Assembly: GCA_003171335.1 (NCBI GenBank)
Contig: PMYD01000055.1
Location: 1 to 59,210 of the forward strand
DNA: 59,210 bases
Direction: 5' to 3'
DNA from: Phycisphaerales bacterium
Lineage (GTDB): Bacteria > Planctomycetota > Phycisphaerae > SM23-33 > FEN-1343
A program made the position numbers and the translations under genes. Positions 17,776-26,747 of this stretch are shown in pieces. The first letter of the stretch is position 1. Each line of letters starts with the position of its first letter. Below the pieces are notes generated by a model. It worked only from the letters and a program-made list of their open reading frames with translations, did no database searches and was not told where the DNA came from.

Positions 17776-19080
17776 TCACGTGGAAAGAGTCGCCGGCGCG
17801 GGGAACGCCACGTTTACTGATGGGATTCCTCGTAGCGAGCCGGCAGATGCCGCCTCGATGGGCGACAATCGGGCCGGGTCGATGCTTTTTCGCTCCATCA
17901 ACGCTTCCGCCAAGCCCACCAGCGGCGCCAGGCGGCTTGGCCAGCTATAGCGTGTCTCGACACACTTGCGGGCCGCGTGAGCCAGGCTGGTCCGCGCGTT
18001 CTTGTCGGCCAGCAGCCGCCGCAATTGAGCCGTCCATTGCGCGGCGGTATCGGCCCGCAGCACGTCGCCGCCGGCCGTCACCTCCAGGCCCTCCAGGGCC
18101 TGGCCTGAGGCCACGACGGCGACGCCCATGGCCATCGCCTCGAGCACCTTGTTTTGCACGCCCCGGGCGATGTGCAGGGGAGCCACGGCGACGCAGGCTC
18201 TGCCCAGGTACGGCCGCACATCCGCCACCGAGCCGGTCACCTGGACGCCGGGCTCGCGCGAAAGCCGCCGCACCGCCGGCGTCGGATCGCGCCCGACGAT
18301 GACAAACTGGGCATCCGGCCGCACCGCCCGCACGCCCGGCCAGACCGCCTGCACAAACCAGGTCACAGCCTGGATGTTGGGGCGATAATTCATCGTGCCG
18401 GTGAAGACGATCGTCCGGTCGTCGCCGCCGAGAGTTTTGCCCGGGTGAAAGTAGGCCAAATCCACGCCGTTGCCGAGGGGTAAGACCTTTCTGATATCGG
18501 CAGCAGAGTTCTTCAACAAGGCTGCCTCTTGCGGACTGGTGAGCAGCACCGCATCGCAGAATTGCAGGATCCGGCGCTCCAACGCGGCCACGCGCCGGGA
18601 CTCCAGCCGGTAAAGCCACCGGCGAAGGGGGCCGGCGGAGGCGGCATAATCGGCCCACTTGACGCTGTCGACGTCGATCAAATCCATCACGCGCGCCCGT
18701 GCATTGGCCTTCAGGAGCGTGGGGAAGATCCCGGAGGAATAGCCGATGGCCAAATCGAATGGCTTGTGGCCGCCCGCCGCCTCCACCTGTCGCAGCAGGC
18801 AGCGGCTTGCGAAGTACCCTTCCGTTATGGACCGCCCGGCCGCTAGGCTTGCAGCCGCTCGTGCCAGGCCCCATAGGCCGCCTGCCTGCACCACGTGGAC
18901 CTGCCGGACCAGAGCCCGCAGACCCTCGGCGGCGGCGACGTCCTGGCGGTGGCAGGCCAGCGCCGCCACGGTCACATCAAATCGCTGGGCTAACGCCTGG
19001 ATCTGGTGATACGCCCGCAGCCGCTCGCCCTTGTCCGGCGGGAACGGCACACGATGCGCAATATAAAGTATACGCCTCAT
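17776..19080 (-). CDS. TIGR03087-type sugar transferase (PEP-CTERM/XrtA-associated family)
   Basis: The 434-residue GT-B protein starts MRRILYIAHRVPFPPDKGER, the signature of the sugar transferase found with exosortase A systems. It continues with DLIDVDSVKWADYA, LPLGNGVDLAYFHPG, FTGTMNYRPNIQAV and APLHIARGVQNKVLEAMAMG. I chose ATG 19080; the frame continues 31 codons upstream without conserved sequence. It is transcribed away from the GT-FemAB gene and runs convergent to the acetyltransferase gene. Family membership is clear and sugar specificity is unknown. Confidence 0.85.
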   Translation of the reverse strand: MRRILYIAHRVPFPPDKGERLRAYHQIQALAQRFDVTVAALACHRQDVAAAEGLRALVRQVHVVQAGGLWGLARAAASLAAGRSITEGYFASRCLLRQVEAAGGHKPFDLAIGYSSGIFPTLLKANARARVMDLIDVDSVKWADYAASAGPLRRWLYRLESRRVAALERRILQFCDAVLLTSPQEAALLKNSAADIRKVLPLGNGVDLAYFHPGKTLGGDDRTIVFTGTMNYRPNIQAVTWFVQAVWPGVRAVRPDAQFVIVGRDPTPAVRRLSREPGVQVTGSVADVRPYLGRACVAVAPLHIARGVQNKVLEAMAMGVAVVASGQALEGLEVTAGGDVLRADTAAQWTAQLRRLLADKNARTSLAHAARKCVETRYSWPSRLAPLVGLAEALMERKSIDPARLSPIEAASAGSLRGIPSVNVAFPAPATLST

Positions 19081-19162
19081 GCGTCTATCTTCGGCATGAT
19101 GCGCCCCTGCGCTCCACTCTCCAGCCGGCCGCCGCCAAACGCCGATACTAGAGGGAGCGACC

Positions 19163-21385
19163 ATGGCCGACATCCGTTACGACTTTGTTGTCTTCAGCGA
19201 TGACTGGGGAAGGCACCCCTCCAGTTGTCAGCACCTCTTCGGGCACTTGGCCCGGCGGCACCGGGTGCTCTGGGTAAACACCATCGGCCTTCGCGCCCCT
19301 CGGGCCGATCGTTTTACGGTGCAGCGCGGACTGGAGAAGCTCGGCCAGTGGGCCCGGCCGCTGCGGCAGATTGACGAGAACTTCTGGGTGTACAGCCCCT
19401 GGATGCTTCCCGCCGCCGGCGGTTTGGCGGGCGCAGTCAATGCCAGGTTCGTATGCCTGTGTTTACAGCGGGTGCTGGCGCGATGCGGTCTAGAGCGGCC
19501 GGTGCTGTTTGCCTCGGTGCCGACGGCCGCGGATTATGTGGACAAGCTGCATGAGCAGGCGCTGGTGTATTACATTACCGACGACTACCGCCGCTGGCCC
19601 GGTGCTGATGCCCAGCACGTAGCCGCCCAGGATCGACTGTTGAGCGAGCGGGCCGATCTGCTGCTGCCGTGCGGGACGGCGCTGGCCCAGAACCGCCAGG
19701 CGCGCGGGCGTGTGGAACTGCTGCCCCATGCTGTCGACCTGGAGCATTTTGCCGCCGCCGATCTGGCCGCGGATGAGCCGGCGGATCTGGCGGCTATACC
19801 GCATCCGCGGCTGGGCTTTTTTGGCCTGATCTACGAGAAGATCGACCTGGGGCTTTTTGAGAAGCTGGCACGGTCTGATCCTAGGCGGCATTTGGTGCTA
19901 ATCGGGCCAATCAAAACGGATATCTCGGCGCTGGCCGCTCTACCCAACGTGCACGTGCTTGGCGCTAAGCCGTACGCGGAATTGCCGCGCTACCTGCACG
20001 GCCTGGATGTGCTGCTGCTGGCCTACGTGCTGGATGAGCAGACGCTCCGCAACGCGCCGCTGAAGATCCGCGAGTGCCTGGCCGTGGGCAAGCCCATCGT
20101 CGCCAAGGCCATCGCCGATCTGGAGCCGTACCGGGGCCTGATTCACCTGGCCAAAACAGATGAGGAATACCTGGTCGCCTGCGATGCGGCATGCTTGGGG
20201 GAAGAACCTGCCGACGTTGCCGCCATGCGCGCTGCCGTGGCCGGCCAGACCTGGGAAGCGCGGGCCCGCCAGGTGGAAGAGCTGCTCCATCAAGTGATGC
20301 CCCATGTGGCACAGTCGTCCTCGGCTGTGCCGGCCGAAAAAGACCGTCGAACTGTCCACTGCACAGCCGAGGGCGGCTGTGCCACACCCACTGCCGCCGC
20401 GTGGGATGCATATATCGCCGGCCACGCCGACGGCTGCATCTGGCATCGCTTCGCCTGGACGACCATCATGCGCGGCTGTTACGGCATGCGGTGCTGGAAT
20501 CTCACCGTCCAGCGCGGCGGCTGCATCGCGGGTATTTTGCCCCTGGCGCTGCAGAAGAGCCGGCTGTTCGGCCGGCACCTGGTGAGCCTGCCATGGCTGG
20601 ATTATTCCGGCATTCTTGCCGACGACGATGCGGCGGCGGCTGAACTGGTCGAATCCGGCAAGGCGCTGGCTCGTCGTCTGCGAGCCGACCTGACGCTCCG
20701 ACAGCGCGTCCCGTCGAACGCGATGGGCGGATCGATTCGCGCAGACAAGGTGGCGATGGTCCTGGAGCTGCCCCAGACCAGCCAAGATCTGTGGGCACAG
20801 CTTTCGGCCAAGGTTCGCAACCAGATTCGCAAGGCGCAGAAATCGCAGTTGACCGCACAATGGGCCGACACGTCGGCGTTGGGGGAGTTTTTCCACGTCT
20901 ACGCAACGAACATGCGAGATCTGGGTTCGCCGCCGCATTCCCGGGAGTTTTTCGCCGCCGTGCTGTGTGAGCTGGAGGATGTGGGGCGGCTGCTGATCAT
21001 TCGCCACGACGGCCAACCCGCCGCCGCCGCGATCGTGCTGGCAGATTCGCGCGGTTGGCAGGTGCCTTGGGCATCCAGCCTGCGGGCGTTCAACAGCGTG
21101 TGCCCCAACCACCTGATGTACTGGACGATCGTTGCCCAGGCGTGTGGGCGAGCACAACGCTTCTGCTTCGGCCGCAGCACGCGCGACAGCGGTACGTACA
21201 AGTTCAAGGCTCAATGGGGCGCACAGCCGGTGGAACTCACCTGGCAGACCTGGCCGCCGCGGCCGCAGGAAAATGCCAGCGGCCAGGAGGGCACGCTGGT
21301 CCGCGTGGCTCAGAAGGCGTGGCAGCAGTTGCCCGTACCGCTGGCGCGGCTGCTGGGGCCGCCGCTCATTCGGTGCGTGGGGTGA
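19163..21385 (+). CDS. Fusion of a GT-B glycosyltransferase and a FemAB-like acyltransferase
   Basis: Residues 1-380 form a glycosyltransferase-like part (WGRHPSSCQHLFGHLARRH at the start, YYITDDYRRWPG, LPHAVDLEHFAAAD, FFGLIYEKIDL, RECLAVGKPIVA). Residues 409-740 form a FemAB/GNAT domain of the XrtA-associated type (WLDYSGILADDDAAA, LSAKVRNQIRKAQKS, NMRDLGSPPHSREFF, FCFGRSTRDSGTYKFKAQWG). The two are normally separate proteins. The linker, residues 381-408, is encoded by an 82-bp palindromic repeat. The start is ATG 19163 with AGGGAG nearby. FemAB-type enzymes transfer aminoacyl or acyl groups, and the actual substrates here are unknown. Confidence 0.82.
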   Translation: MADIRYDFVVFSDDWGRHPSSCQHLFGHLARRHRVLWVNTIGLRAPRADRFTVQRGLEKLGQWARPLRQIDENFWVYSPWMLPAAGGLAGAVNARFVCLCLQRVLARCGLERPVLFASVPTAADYVDKLHEQALVYYITDDYRRWPGADAQHVAAQDRLLSERADLLLPCGTALAQNRQARGRVELLPHAVDLEHFAAADLAADEPADLAAIPHPRLGFFGLIYEKIDLGLFEKLARSDPRRHLVLIGPIKTDISALAALPNVHVLGAKPYAELPRYLHGLDVLLLAYVLDEQTLRNAPLKIRECLAVGKPIVAKAIADLEPYRGLIHLAKTDEEYLVACDAACLGEEPADVAAMRAAVAGQTWEARARQVEELLHQVMPHVAQSSSAVPAEKDRRTVHCTAEGGCATPTAAAWDAYIAGHADGCIWHRFAWTTIMRGCYGMRCWNLTVQRGGCIAGILPLALQKSRLFGRHLVSLPWLDYSGILADDDAAAAELVESGKALARRLRADLTLRQRVPSNAMGGSIRADKVAMVLELPQTSQDLWAQLSAKVRNQIRKAQKSQLTAQWADTSALGEFFHVYATNMRDLGSPPHSREFFAAVLCELEDVGRLLIIRHDGQPAAAAIVLADSRGWQVPWASSLRAFNSVCPNHLMYWTIVAQACGRAQRFCFGRSTRDSGTYKFKAQWGAQPVELTWQTWPPRPQENASGQEGTLVRVAQKAWQQLPVPLARLLGPPLIRCVG
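20305..20386. repeat. 82-bp palindromic element, copy 1 (inside the GT-FemAB gene)
   Basis: The ends are 10-bp inverted repeats (TGTGGCACAG and CTGTGCCACA). Internal inverted words CCTCGGCTGTGC and GCACAGCCGAGG strengthen the hairpin. A copy of exactly the same length lies at 36832-36913. Here it is read through as residues 381-408, in a different reading frame from the other copy, so it is a DNA element and not a protein domain. Confidence 0.8.
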
Positions 21386-21387
21386 GC

Positions 21388-22326
21388 ATGCACGAGCAGG
21401 TCCATTCCGAGCCCCGGCCGCCGGCCCGATCCGGCATCTGCCACATGCTCAGCTTCGACGTGGAGGAATACTTCCATGCCGAGGCCTTCCGCGATGTGAT
21501 CGGCCCGACGCGCTGGTCCGCCTGGCCCAGCCGGATCGAAGCCCAGATGGACGGCCTGCTGAGCCTGTTGAGCGAGGCGAACATCCGCGCGACGTTCTTC
21601 GTTCTGGGCGCCCTGGCCCGGCATCACGGCCGGCTGGTGCAGCGGATTGCGGCCGGCGGCCACGAAATCGCCTGCCACGGCGACAGTCACGAGATGATAG
21701 CCCGGCTGGGCGTTTCCGGTTTTCGCGACGACACGGCCGCGGCCAAGGCGCGCCTGGAGGACCTGGTGGGCCAGCGTGTCCTGGGGTACCGCGCCGCCAC
21801 CTTCGGATTGGTTCGTGCAACCGCCTGGGCCATCGATGTGCTGACCGAACTGGGATTCTGCTATGACTCGAGCATTCAACCGGTTTACCACGACCGCTAC
21901 GGGGTTCCCGACGCCCCCCCACACGCCCATTGGGCCATAGGGCCGGGCGGCTCACGAATCCTGGAGCTGCCGCCAATGACGCGCCGGCTGGCCGGTCGAA
22001 ACATCCCGCTGGGAGGTGGAGGGTACTTCCGCCTGCTGCCGGCCGTGTTTTTTGATCGGGCCTTGCGGGCCTTAGCCCGCCGCGGCCAAAGCGCCATGCT
22101 TTACTTGCACCCTTGGGAGTTCGACCCCGATCAGCCCGTCGTCCCCGCAGGCCGCCTTCGAAATTTCCGCCACCGCGTCAACCTGCGCCGCACCCCGGGC
22201 AAGCTTCGCGCGCTCCTGGCGGCGCATCAGTTTGGTCGCACATGCGACGTGGCGGCGGAATTGACCGCGCAGAATCTGCCCAGCTTCCAATATCTGGCCG
22301 TCGACGAGGTGGCAGCAGTCAGATAG
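21388..22326 (+). CDS. Polysaccharide deacetylase (NodB, XrtA-associated DUF3473 type)
   Basis: The 312-residue protein shows the NodB homology motifs: LSFDVEEYFHAEAF (first acidic motif), ATFFVLG, HEIACHGDSHE (metal-binding histidines), GYRAATFGL, and the late LHPWEFDPDQP. The DVEEYFH and HPWEFDP signatures mark the group linked with exosortase systems. ATG 21388 follows the fusion-gene stop by 2 nt; GTG 21382 is a possible overlapping start. It would remove N-acetyl groups from a hexosamine-containing glycan. It ends 8 bp from a convergent gene. Confidence 0.85.
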   Translation: MHEQVHSEPRPPARSGICHMLSFDVEEYFHAEAFRDVIGPTRWSAWPSRIEAQMDGLLSLLSEANIRATFFVLGALARHHGRLVQRIAAGGHEIACHGDSHEMIARLGVSGFRDDTAAAKARLEDLVGQRVLGYRAATFGLVRATAWAIDVLTELGFCYDSSIQPVYHDRYGVPDAPPHAHWAIGPGGSRILELPPMTRRLAGRNIPLGGGGYFRLLPAVFFDRALRALARRGQSAMLYLHPWEFDPDQPVVPAGRLRNFRHRVNLRRTPGKLRALLAAHQFGRTCDVAAELTAQNLPSFQYLAVDEVAAVR

Positions 22327-22334
22327 AGGTTCCT

Positions 22335-23186
22335 TTACGGCCGCTGCTGCTGGTTCACGGCTAGATCTCGGGCCAAGTCACGCAGAAAGAGCCGGCCGCG
22401 GCTGGCGCGCTTGAGCAGGGCGGCCTTGTCGGGTGAGCCGGCCACCTCGAGAATCATGCCGCCTGTAAAGGGAATGCGCGACAGCCGGGCCACCAGGTCG
22501 CGCCAATCGATCAGCCCTTCGCCGGGCAACAGGTGCTCATCGGATTGCCCGTGGTTGTCATTGATGTGCATCATCCACAGGTGACCCGAGAGCTTGTCGA
22601 CGACGGCGGGCAGGTCACCGGCCAGGTGCGCGTGGCCGGTGTCCAGGCAGATGCCCACGCCGCCCCAGGTCATCGCCCCCACCACCCACAACAGGTCGCG
22701 GATGGGCCCGGTGAACAGGTGCGGCAGCATGTTTTCCAGGGCCAGGCCCACGCCCAGTTGCCGGCATCGCTCCGACACCTCGTTGAGAACCTCCACCGCG
22801 CGGTGCCGCCGGGCGGACTCATCGGGCTCCTGAAAGTGGCGGTGCTCAGGCCCGGGGTGCAGCACGATGTAGCGCGCGTGGATCTGTGCGGCCGCCTGCA
22901 CGGCGACCATGAGCTGCTCGCGCGAGCGGCGGCGTACCTCGGCGTCGGGACTGGTGATGTCAATCCAATCGGCGAAAGGCGCGTGGAAAGAGTACGCCTC
23001 CATGCTCAGCTCGCGGATGCGCCGCCGCACGTGCTCGACGGCCTGCATGTCGTGGTAGTCCAGATGCAGGCGACTGGAGCACACTTCAACCATGTCGAAA
23101 CCGGCGTGCAGGATGGGCTCGAGGCACTCGCAAATCGGGACATCATAAAAAGCCCCGGTCGACATTCCGATGGGCCAGTCATACAT
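22335..23186 (-). CDS. Sugar phosphate isomerase/epimerase-like TIM barrel (AP_endonuc_2 fold)
   Basis: The 283-residue protein has the metal-site pattern of the xylose-isomerase-like/endonuclease IV superfamily: SFHAPF, VLHPGPEH, LENM, CLDTGHAHL, MMHINDNHGQSDEHLLPGEG (H, D, H residues) and ILEVAGS. The fold and divalent-metal site are clear. Whether it acts on sugars or DNA is not. ATG 23186 overlaps the stop of the upstream gene by 8 nt (ATGTATGA), so the two are translationally coupled. Confidence 0.8.
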   Translation of the reverse strand: MYDWPIGMSTGAFYDVPICECLEPILHAGFDMVEVCSSRLHLDYHDMQAVEHVRRRIRELSMEAYSFHAPFADWIDITSPDAEVRRRSREQLMVAVQAAAQIHARYIVLHPGPEHRHFQEPDESARRHRAVEVLNEVSERCRQLGVGLALENMLPHLFTGPIRDLLWVVGAMTWGGVGICLDTGHAHLAGDLPAVVDKLSGHLWMMHINDNHGQSDEHLLPGEGLIDWRDLVARLSRIPFTGGMILEVAGSPDKAALLKRASRGRLFLRDLARDLAVNQQQRP

Positions 23187-24546
23187 GGCTGGCCCTCCAC
23201 TCGCCCAGGCGGCGCCGCGCGGCCGCCAGGTGAGCCACGGCAGGGGGCGAGAAGCAGGCCAGCGTGCCCGGGTCATCGACCCCGAGCAGAAAGAGCCCGG
23301 CGAACAGCCGCGTGTAGAAGTCCGCGCGCGAGGTAGCATCGTGCTGGTACCAATATTCCAGCCAGCCGTGGTCGCGCTCGTACTTGGAGCGCAGGAGCCC
23401 GGCGATGTGTCGCGGGTGCCAGCCGGCCGTCAGCAGGTGGCCCACGACGTGGCGCATATAGCCCGGCTTGACCAGGGCATCGTTGGGGTGGCGCAGCGCG
23501 TTCGCTGCGCATGGGGGCAGCTCATCGAGTGCCACGACATCGTACGTGATGGGCCACTGGTCCGGCGGGTGCTGCGACTGCGAGTAAAACCAGGCGTGGA
23601 AATCCGCCAGCGGCGAACTGCGATAGGCCTCCGTCAGCGCTGCGGTGCCGGCGGCGCATTCGGGAATCGCCACGCTGGACCAGCGGGCAACTTCGGCCAT
23701 CAACGCCGGGTCCTGCATGGCAGTCAGGGCATCGGTTTCCGTCAGCCCGGCCGCCGGCACGGAGAAAGAGGGTATGGCCGATGGACCTTCCGCGGCCCAG
23801 CCGCGCTGCCGACCTTTGAGGTAGACACTGTAGGGCATGCGCACGGCGCGCGATATCAGAGCATCCCCATATTCGGAGATGTCGATGGCCACGATCTCGG
23901 GCGCGGTCTCCTCCACCGGTTCGACCGCAGTGGCGCGAATGGGCACGTCGCACGCGCCGGCGGCGTCGGCCATGAGGCGGTGCGTGATGAACTCCATCAC
24001 CATGCCCAGGCCGGAAAACGCCCGGCCCAACTCAAGGCCGACCCGCTCCTCGCACGGAGGCTGACGCCGGGAGTAGCGCGACACCAGCGATGAGGGCAGA
24101 CGGCCCAGTTCCGCCAGGCGGTCAAAGGCCGCACTGGCCCGTGCTACCTGCCACAGGAAATGGTGGCCCATGCCGCTATAGAGATGCAGCGGACGGATAC
24201 CGAAGCTCCGCAGCAACTGCACCGCCGCGCGCGCCACGGGGCGCTGCACCCCGTAGCCACGGTCGCGGTCGTGATAGCCGCGCGCGGGCTGGTTGAAGTT
24301 CACGTAGTCCAGGTCGAGGTGGGCAATGAGGCCGGCGCGGTCCCAGAGCGAGCGGCCGACATCCATGCCTTCCTCCAGGCAGCGCCACAGCTCGCCCACC
24401 GGCAGCGGATCAAACCGCGGCCCGGCCGCAGCGCCGGCCGTGATGAACATGGCCGTGGCCTCGGACAATTCGTGGCGGGCGCCCAGGAATTCGAGCATCC
24501 GCCGGCGCACCGCGATATCCCGGTAGTAATCGACAATGGGGTCCAT
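23179..24546 (-). CDS. Protein with archaeo-eukaryotic-primase-like motifs
   Basis: The 455-residue protein carries three motifs in the order seen in AEP primases and PrimPols: HLDLDYV (hDhD, Asp78 and Asp80), LYSGMGHHFLW (S-G-x-G-x-H, residues 123-133), and AIDISEYGD followed by RMPYSVYLK (residues 221-244). The last resembles the AEP acidic residue plus the R-x-P-x-S-x-H/Y-x-K nucleotide-binding segment. The C-terminal 150 residues are helical with a GWHPRHIAGLL segment, and I see no helicase or zinc finger. ATG 24546 follows GGGGGAAG by about 4 nt; GTG 24558 is the alternative. Assignment rests on motifs read by eye. Confidence 0.5.
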   Translation of the reverse strand: MDPIVDYYRDIAVRRRMLEFLGARHELSEATAMFITAGAAAGPRFDPLPVGELWRCLEEGMDVGRSLWDRAGLIAHLDLDYVNFNQPARGYHDRDRGYGVQRPVARAAVQLLRSFGIRPLHLYSGMGHHFLWQVARASAAFDRLAELGRLPSSLVSRYSRRQPPCEERVGLELGRAFSGLGMVMEFITHRLMADAAGACDVPIRATAVEPVEETAPEIVAIDISEYGDALISRAVRMPYSVYLKGRQRGWAAEGPSAIPSFSVPAAGLTETDALTAMQDPALMAEVARWSSVAIPECAAGTAALTEAYRSSPLADFHAWFYSQSQHPPDQWPITYDVVALDELPPCAANALRHPNDALVKPGYMRHVVGHLLTAGWHPRHIAGLLRSKYERDHGWLEYWYQHDATSRADFYTRLFAGLFLLGVDDPGTLACFSPPAVAHLAAARRRLGEWRASHV

Positions 24547-24597
24547 CGCTTCCCCCACACCATTGTAGCGCGTGGCAGCAAGCTCGATGAACGCTTC

Positions 24598-26598
24598 TTA
24601 TCGTGCCCCGCCCGCCGGCGGCGCGGGGGGCGCAGGGGGGCGCAGGTCGGTGAGGCGCTGGCGGGCCAGTTGCTCGATGTCGCGCTGGCCGGTCTGGCGT
24701 GCCAATTCGGCGGCCAGGGCCAGTTCGCCCGCGCCGGCGTCGGCCTGGCCGGCCCCGACCAACGCGGCCCCCAGGCCCAGGTGGCCCAGGGCGTAGTCGG
24801 GATAAAGCTGCACGGCGCGCCGACAGGCGGCAATCGCCTCCTCCCAGCGGCGCTGGTCGATCAGCGCCAAACCGAGATTGCAGTGCGCCTCGTACCACTC
24901 GCCGTTGAGTGCGATGGATCGGTTGAATTCGACAATGGCCTCGTCCAGCCGGTTCTGCCGCCGCAGCAGCGAGCCCAGACCCGAATGCCAGCGGGCATTT
25001 TCGGGATTCTGCTGGACGGCCCGCCGGGCGTGCTCGATGGCGGCATCAATGTCGCCCGGCTTATCGCGGAAGGAGAGAGTCAGGGCGAGGTTGTAGTTGA
25101 GGCGGCTTTGACTGCGATGAGTCGGCTCGCGCTCCTGGACGGCGGCGCGGTAGCACTCGATGGCCTCATCGTATTTGCCTGCCCGCGACAGCGCGTTGGC
25201 CAGGTCCTCGCGGACGTAGGTGGCGTGCGGCGCCAAGGACAGCATGTGCCGGTAGAGCGTCTCGGTGTCGCGCCACCAGGAGAGATATTGGCGAGTCACG
25301 GCCATTTCTCCGGCAGCCAGGCCGGCGACCACGGCGATTATCGCCAGGCGCCCAGGCCAGGGCCGCTGCCCGCCGCGGCGCCACAGCCAGGCGGCCAGGG
25401 CCGCCAGCGGGGCCAGGAAGCCGATCAGCGGCAGGTACGCGAACTTGTTGCAGGCCGGCACGTTATTAAAACCCACGATGCCCATGGTGGGCGACAAGAG
25501 CACGAAGAAGATGCCAAAGCCGACGGCCGCCGCGCGCGTCCGACGCCACGAGAACCACAACGCCAGCGCCAAGATCAACGTGCCCAGGATGCCCGCCAGC
25601 ACGATCGGGTTGGTCAGGTCCATGGGATCGGGGAACGGGTAGTGGGCCGTCAAGCCCGCCGGATAGAGGATCTTCAGCGGGTAGAACACCACATTGTAAA
25701 ACACCGTCAACACCTTGGCGGCGGTATTCTGATCGGGCGTGAAAAGGTTGGCGGTGTTCTTCTGCGAGAAAAAGGTGACGTAACATGAGATGAGAACGAT
25801 GGGGACAAGGGGAATCTTCTCCACCGCCGCGCGGGCCGAAAAACGCCGCAAGGGCCAGATATCCAGCAGCAGCATCGCCGCCGGCAGCATCACCGCCGTG
25901 GGCTTGGCCAGCAGCGCCACGAGGTACAGGACCAGCGAAGCCAGCAGCCAGGGGGAGAAAACCGGACCAGGCAACGGCCTTTGGGCCGAAGCGGCAGAAA
26001 CGGAAGACTTGGTGGCCGTGGCCTGGCCGTGGCGCACATAGCATACCAGCGATGCCAGCGCGAAAAACGTTGCCAACGGCGTCTTGCGCTCACTGATCCA
26101 GGCGACCACATCGACTGACATCGGATGTACGGCAAACAGCAGGCCCACAAGCCCTGCAGCCGGCGCGCTACCGAAGAGCACGTACAACAACAGGACCACC
26201 AGCGCCGAATTGGCGGCGTGGAGGCCCATGCTGACGGCATGGAAGATGCGCGGGTCGTTCTCACGGCCACCCATGCGGTAGTCCAGCATCAGCGAGACCA
26301 TCGAAAGCGGCTGGTAGTAGCCGCGCACTGTGCTGGGACGCATCACCTCGGCGAAGAATCGTTCCGCGGCCTCCAGGCTGGGGTTCTTCACCAGCATGTT
26401 GTCGCCCAGATACTGATTGTCGTCGAAGCACAGCGCCTTGGCCTTATAGGCTGGCTGGTGCGCCACCATGGCCGCCACCGCGACCAGCATAGCCGCCAGG
26501 GTGGCCGGCCAGATGCGGTGACGCGGGCCCTGAGTCAAGGCGGCGGTCGTGCGATCCTTGTGCGGCTTGGGATGACTCTGGCGACGCACGCGTTTCAT
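24598..26598 (-). CDS. Polytopic membrane protein with C-terminal TPR repeats
   Basis: The 666-residue protein has about 12 membrane segments in residues 30-430. One conserved part (YYQPLSMVSLMLDYRMGG, HAANSALVVLLLYVLFG, FAVHPMSVDVVAWISERK) resembles the TMTC/DUF1736-type membrane mannosyltransferase-like family. Residues 450-640 form about five tetratricopeptide repeats (for example YDEAIECYRAAVQ and LDEAIVEFNRSIALNG). The tail is Pro/Ala-rich. Proteins of this plan are common in planctomycetes and may glycosylate exported proteins, but the activity here is inferred. ATG 26598 begins with a basic stretch. Confidence 0.78.
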   Translation of the reverse strand: MKRVRRQSHPKPHKDRTTAALTQGPRHRIWPATLAAMLVAVAAMVAHQPAYKAKALCFDDNQYLGDNMLVKNPSLEAAERFFAEVMRPSTVRGYYQPLSMVSLMLDYRMGGRENDPRIFHAVSMGLHAANSALVVLLLYVLFGSAPAAGLVGLLFAVHPMSVDVVAWISERKTPLATFFALASLVCYVRHGQATATKSSVSAASAQRPLPGPVFSPWLLASLVLYLVALLAKPTAVMLPAAMLLLDIWPLRRFSARAAVEKIPLVPIVLISCYVTFFSQKNTANLFTPDQNTAAKVLTVFYNVVFYPLKILYPAGLTAHYPFPDPMDLTNPIVLAGILGTLILALALWFSWRRTRAAAVGFGIFFVLLSPTMGIVGFNNVPACNKFAYLPLIGFLAPLAALAAWLWRRGGQRPWPGRLAIIAVVAGLAAGEMAVTRQYLSWWRDTETLYRHMLSLAPHATYVREDLANALSRAGKYDEAIECYRAAVQEREPTHRSQSRLNYNLALTLSFRDKPGDIDAAIEHARRAVQQNPENARWHSGLGSLLRRQNRLDEAIVEFNRSIALNGEWYEAHCNLGLALIDQRRWEEAIAACRRAVQLYPDYALGHLGLGAALVGAGQADAGAGELALAAELARQTGQRDIEQLARQRLTDLRPPAPPAPPAGGAR

Positions 26599-26692
26599 GC
26601 TCCGGAATCTATCGAGTTGGGCCGGGGTCAGACAAGAGCGAAGAAACAGCCGAGATACATGGGATGCAACGGATCAGGAAAGGAAGAAACTG

Positions 26693-26723
26693 GGCCGGCG
26701 CGGCGACTCGCCGCACCGGCCCG
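26693..26723 (-). terminator. Probable terminator of the HU gene
   Basis: GGGCCGG, GCGGCG and their complements form a GC-rich stem (GGGCCGGC-GCGGCG / CGCCGC-CCGGCCC) with a 3-nt loop. Read on the minus strand it lies 25 bp after the HU stop and is followed by a pyrimidine-rich run (AGTTTCTTCCTTTCC). That fits intrinsic termination moderately well. Confidence 0.5.
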
Positions 26724-26747
26724 GGAAAATAGCGCATGGCGAACAGC

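Noticed and set aside
20281-20400. Frameshift joining two separate genes
   Set aside because: The frame is continuous, the junction is an intact 82-bp repeat, and both domains are complete; a true fusion is simpler, though a lost stop cannot be fully excluded.
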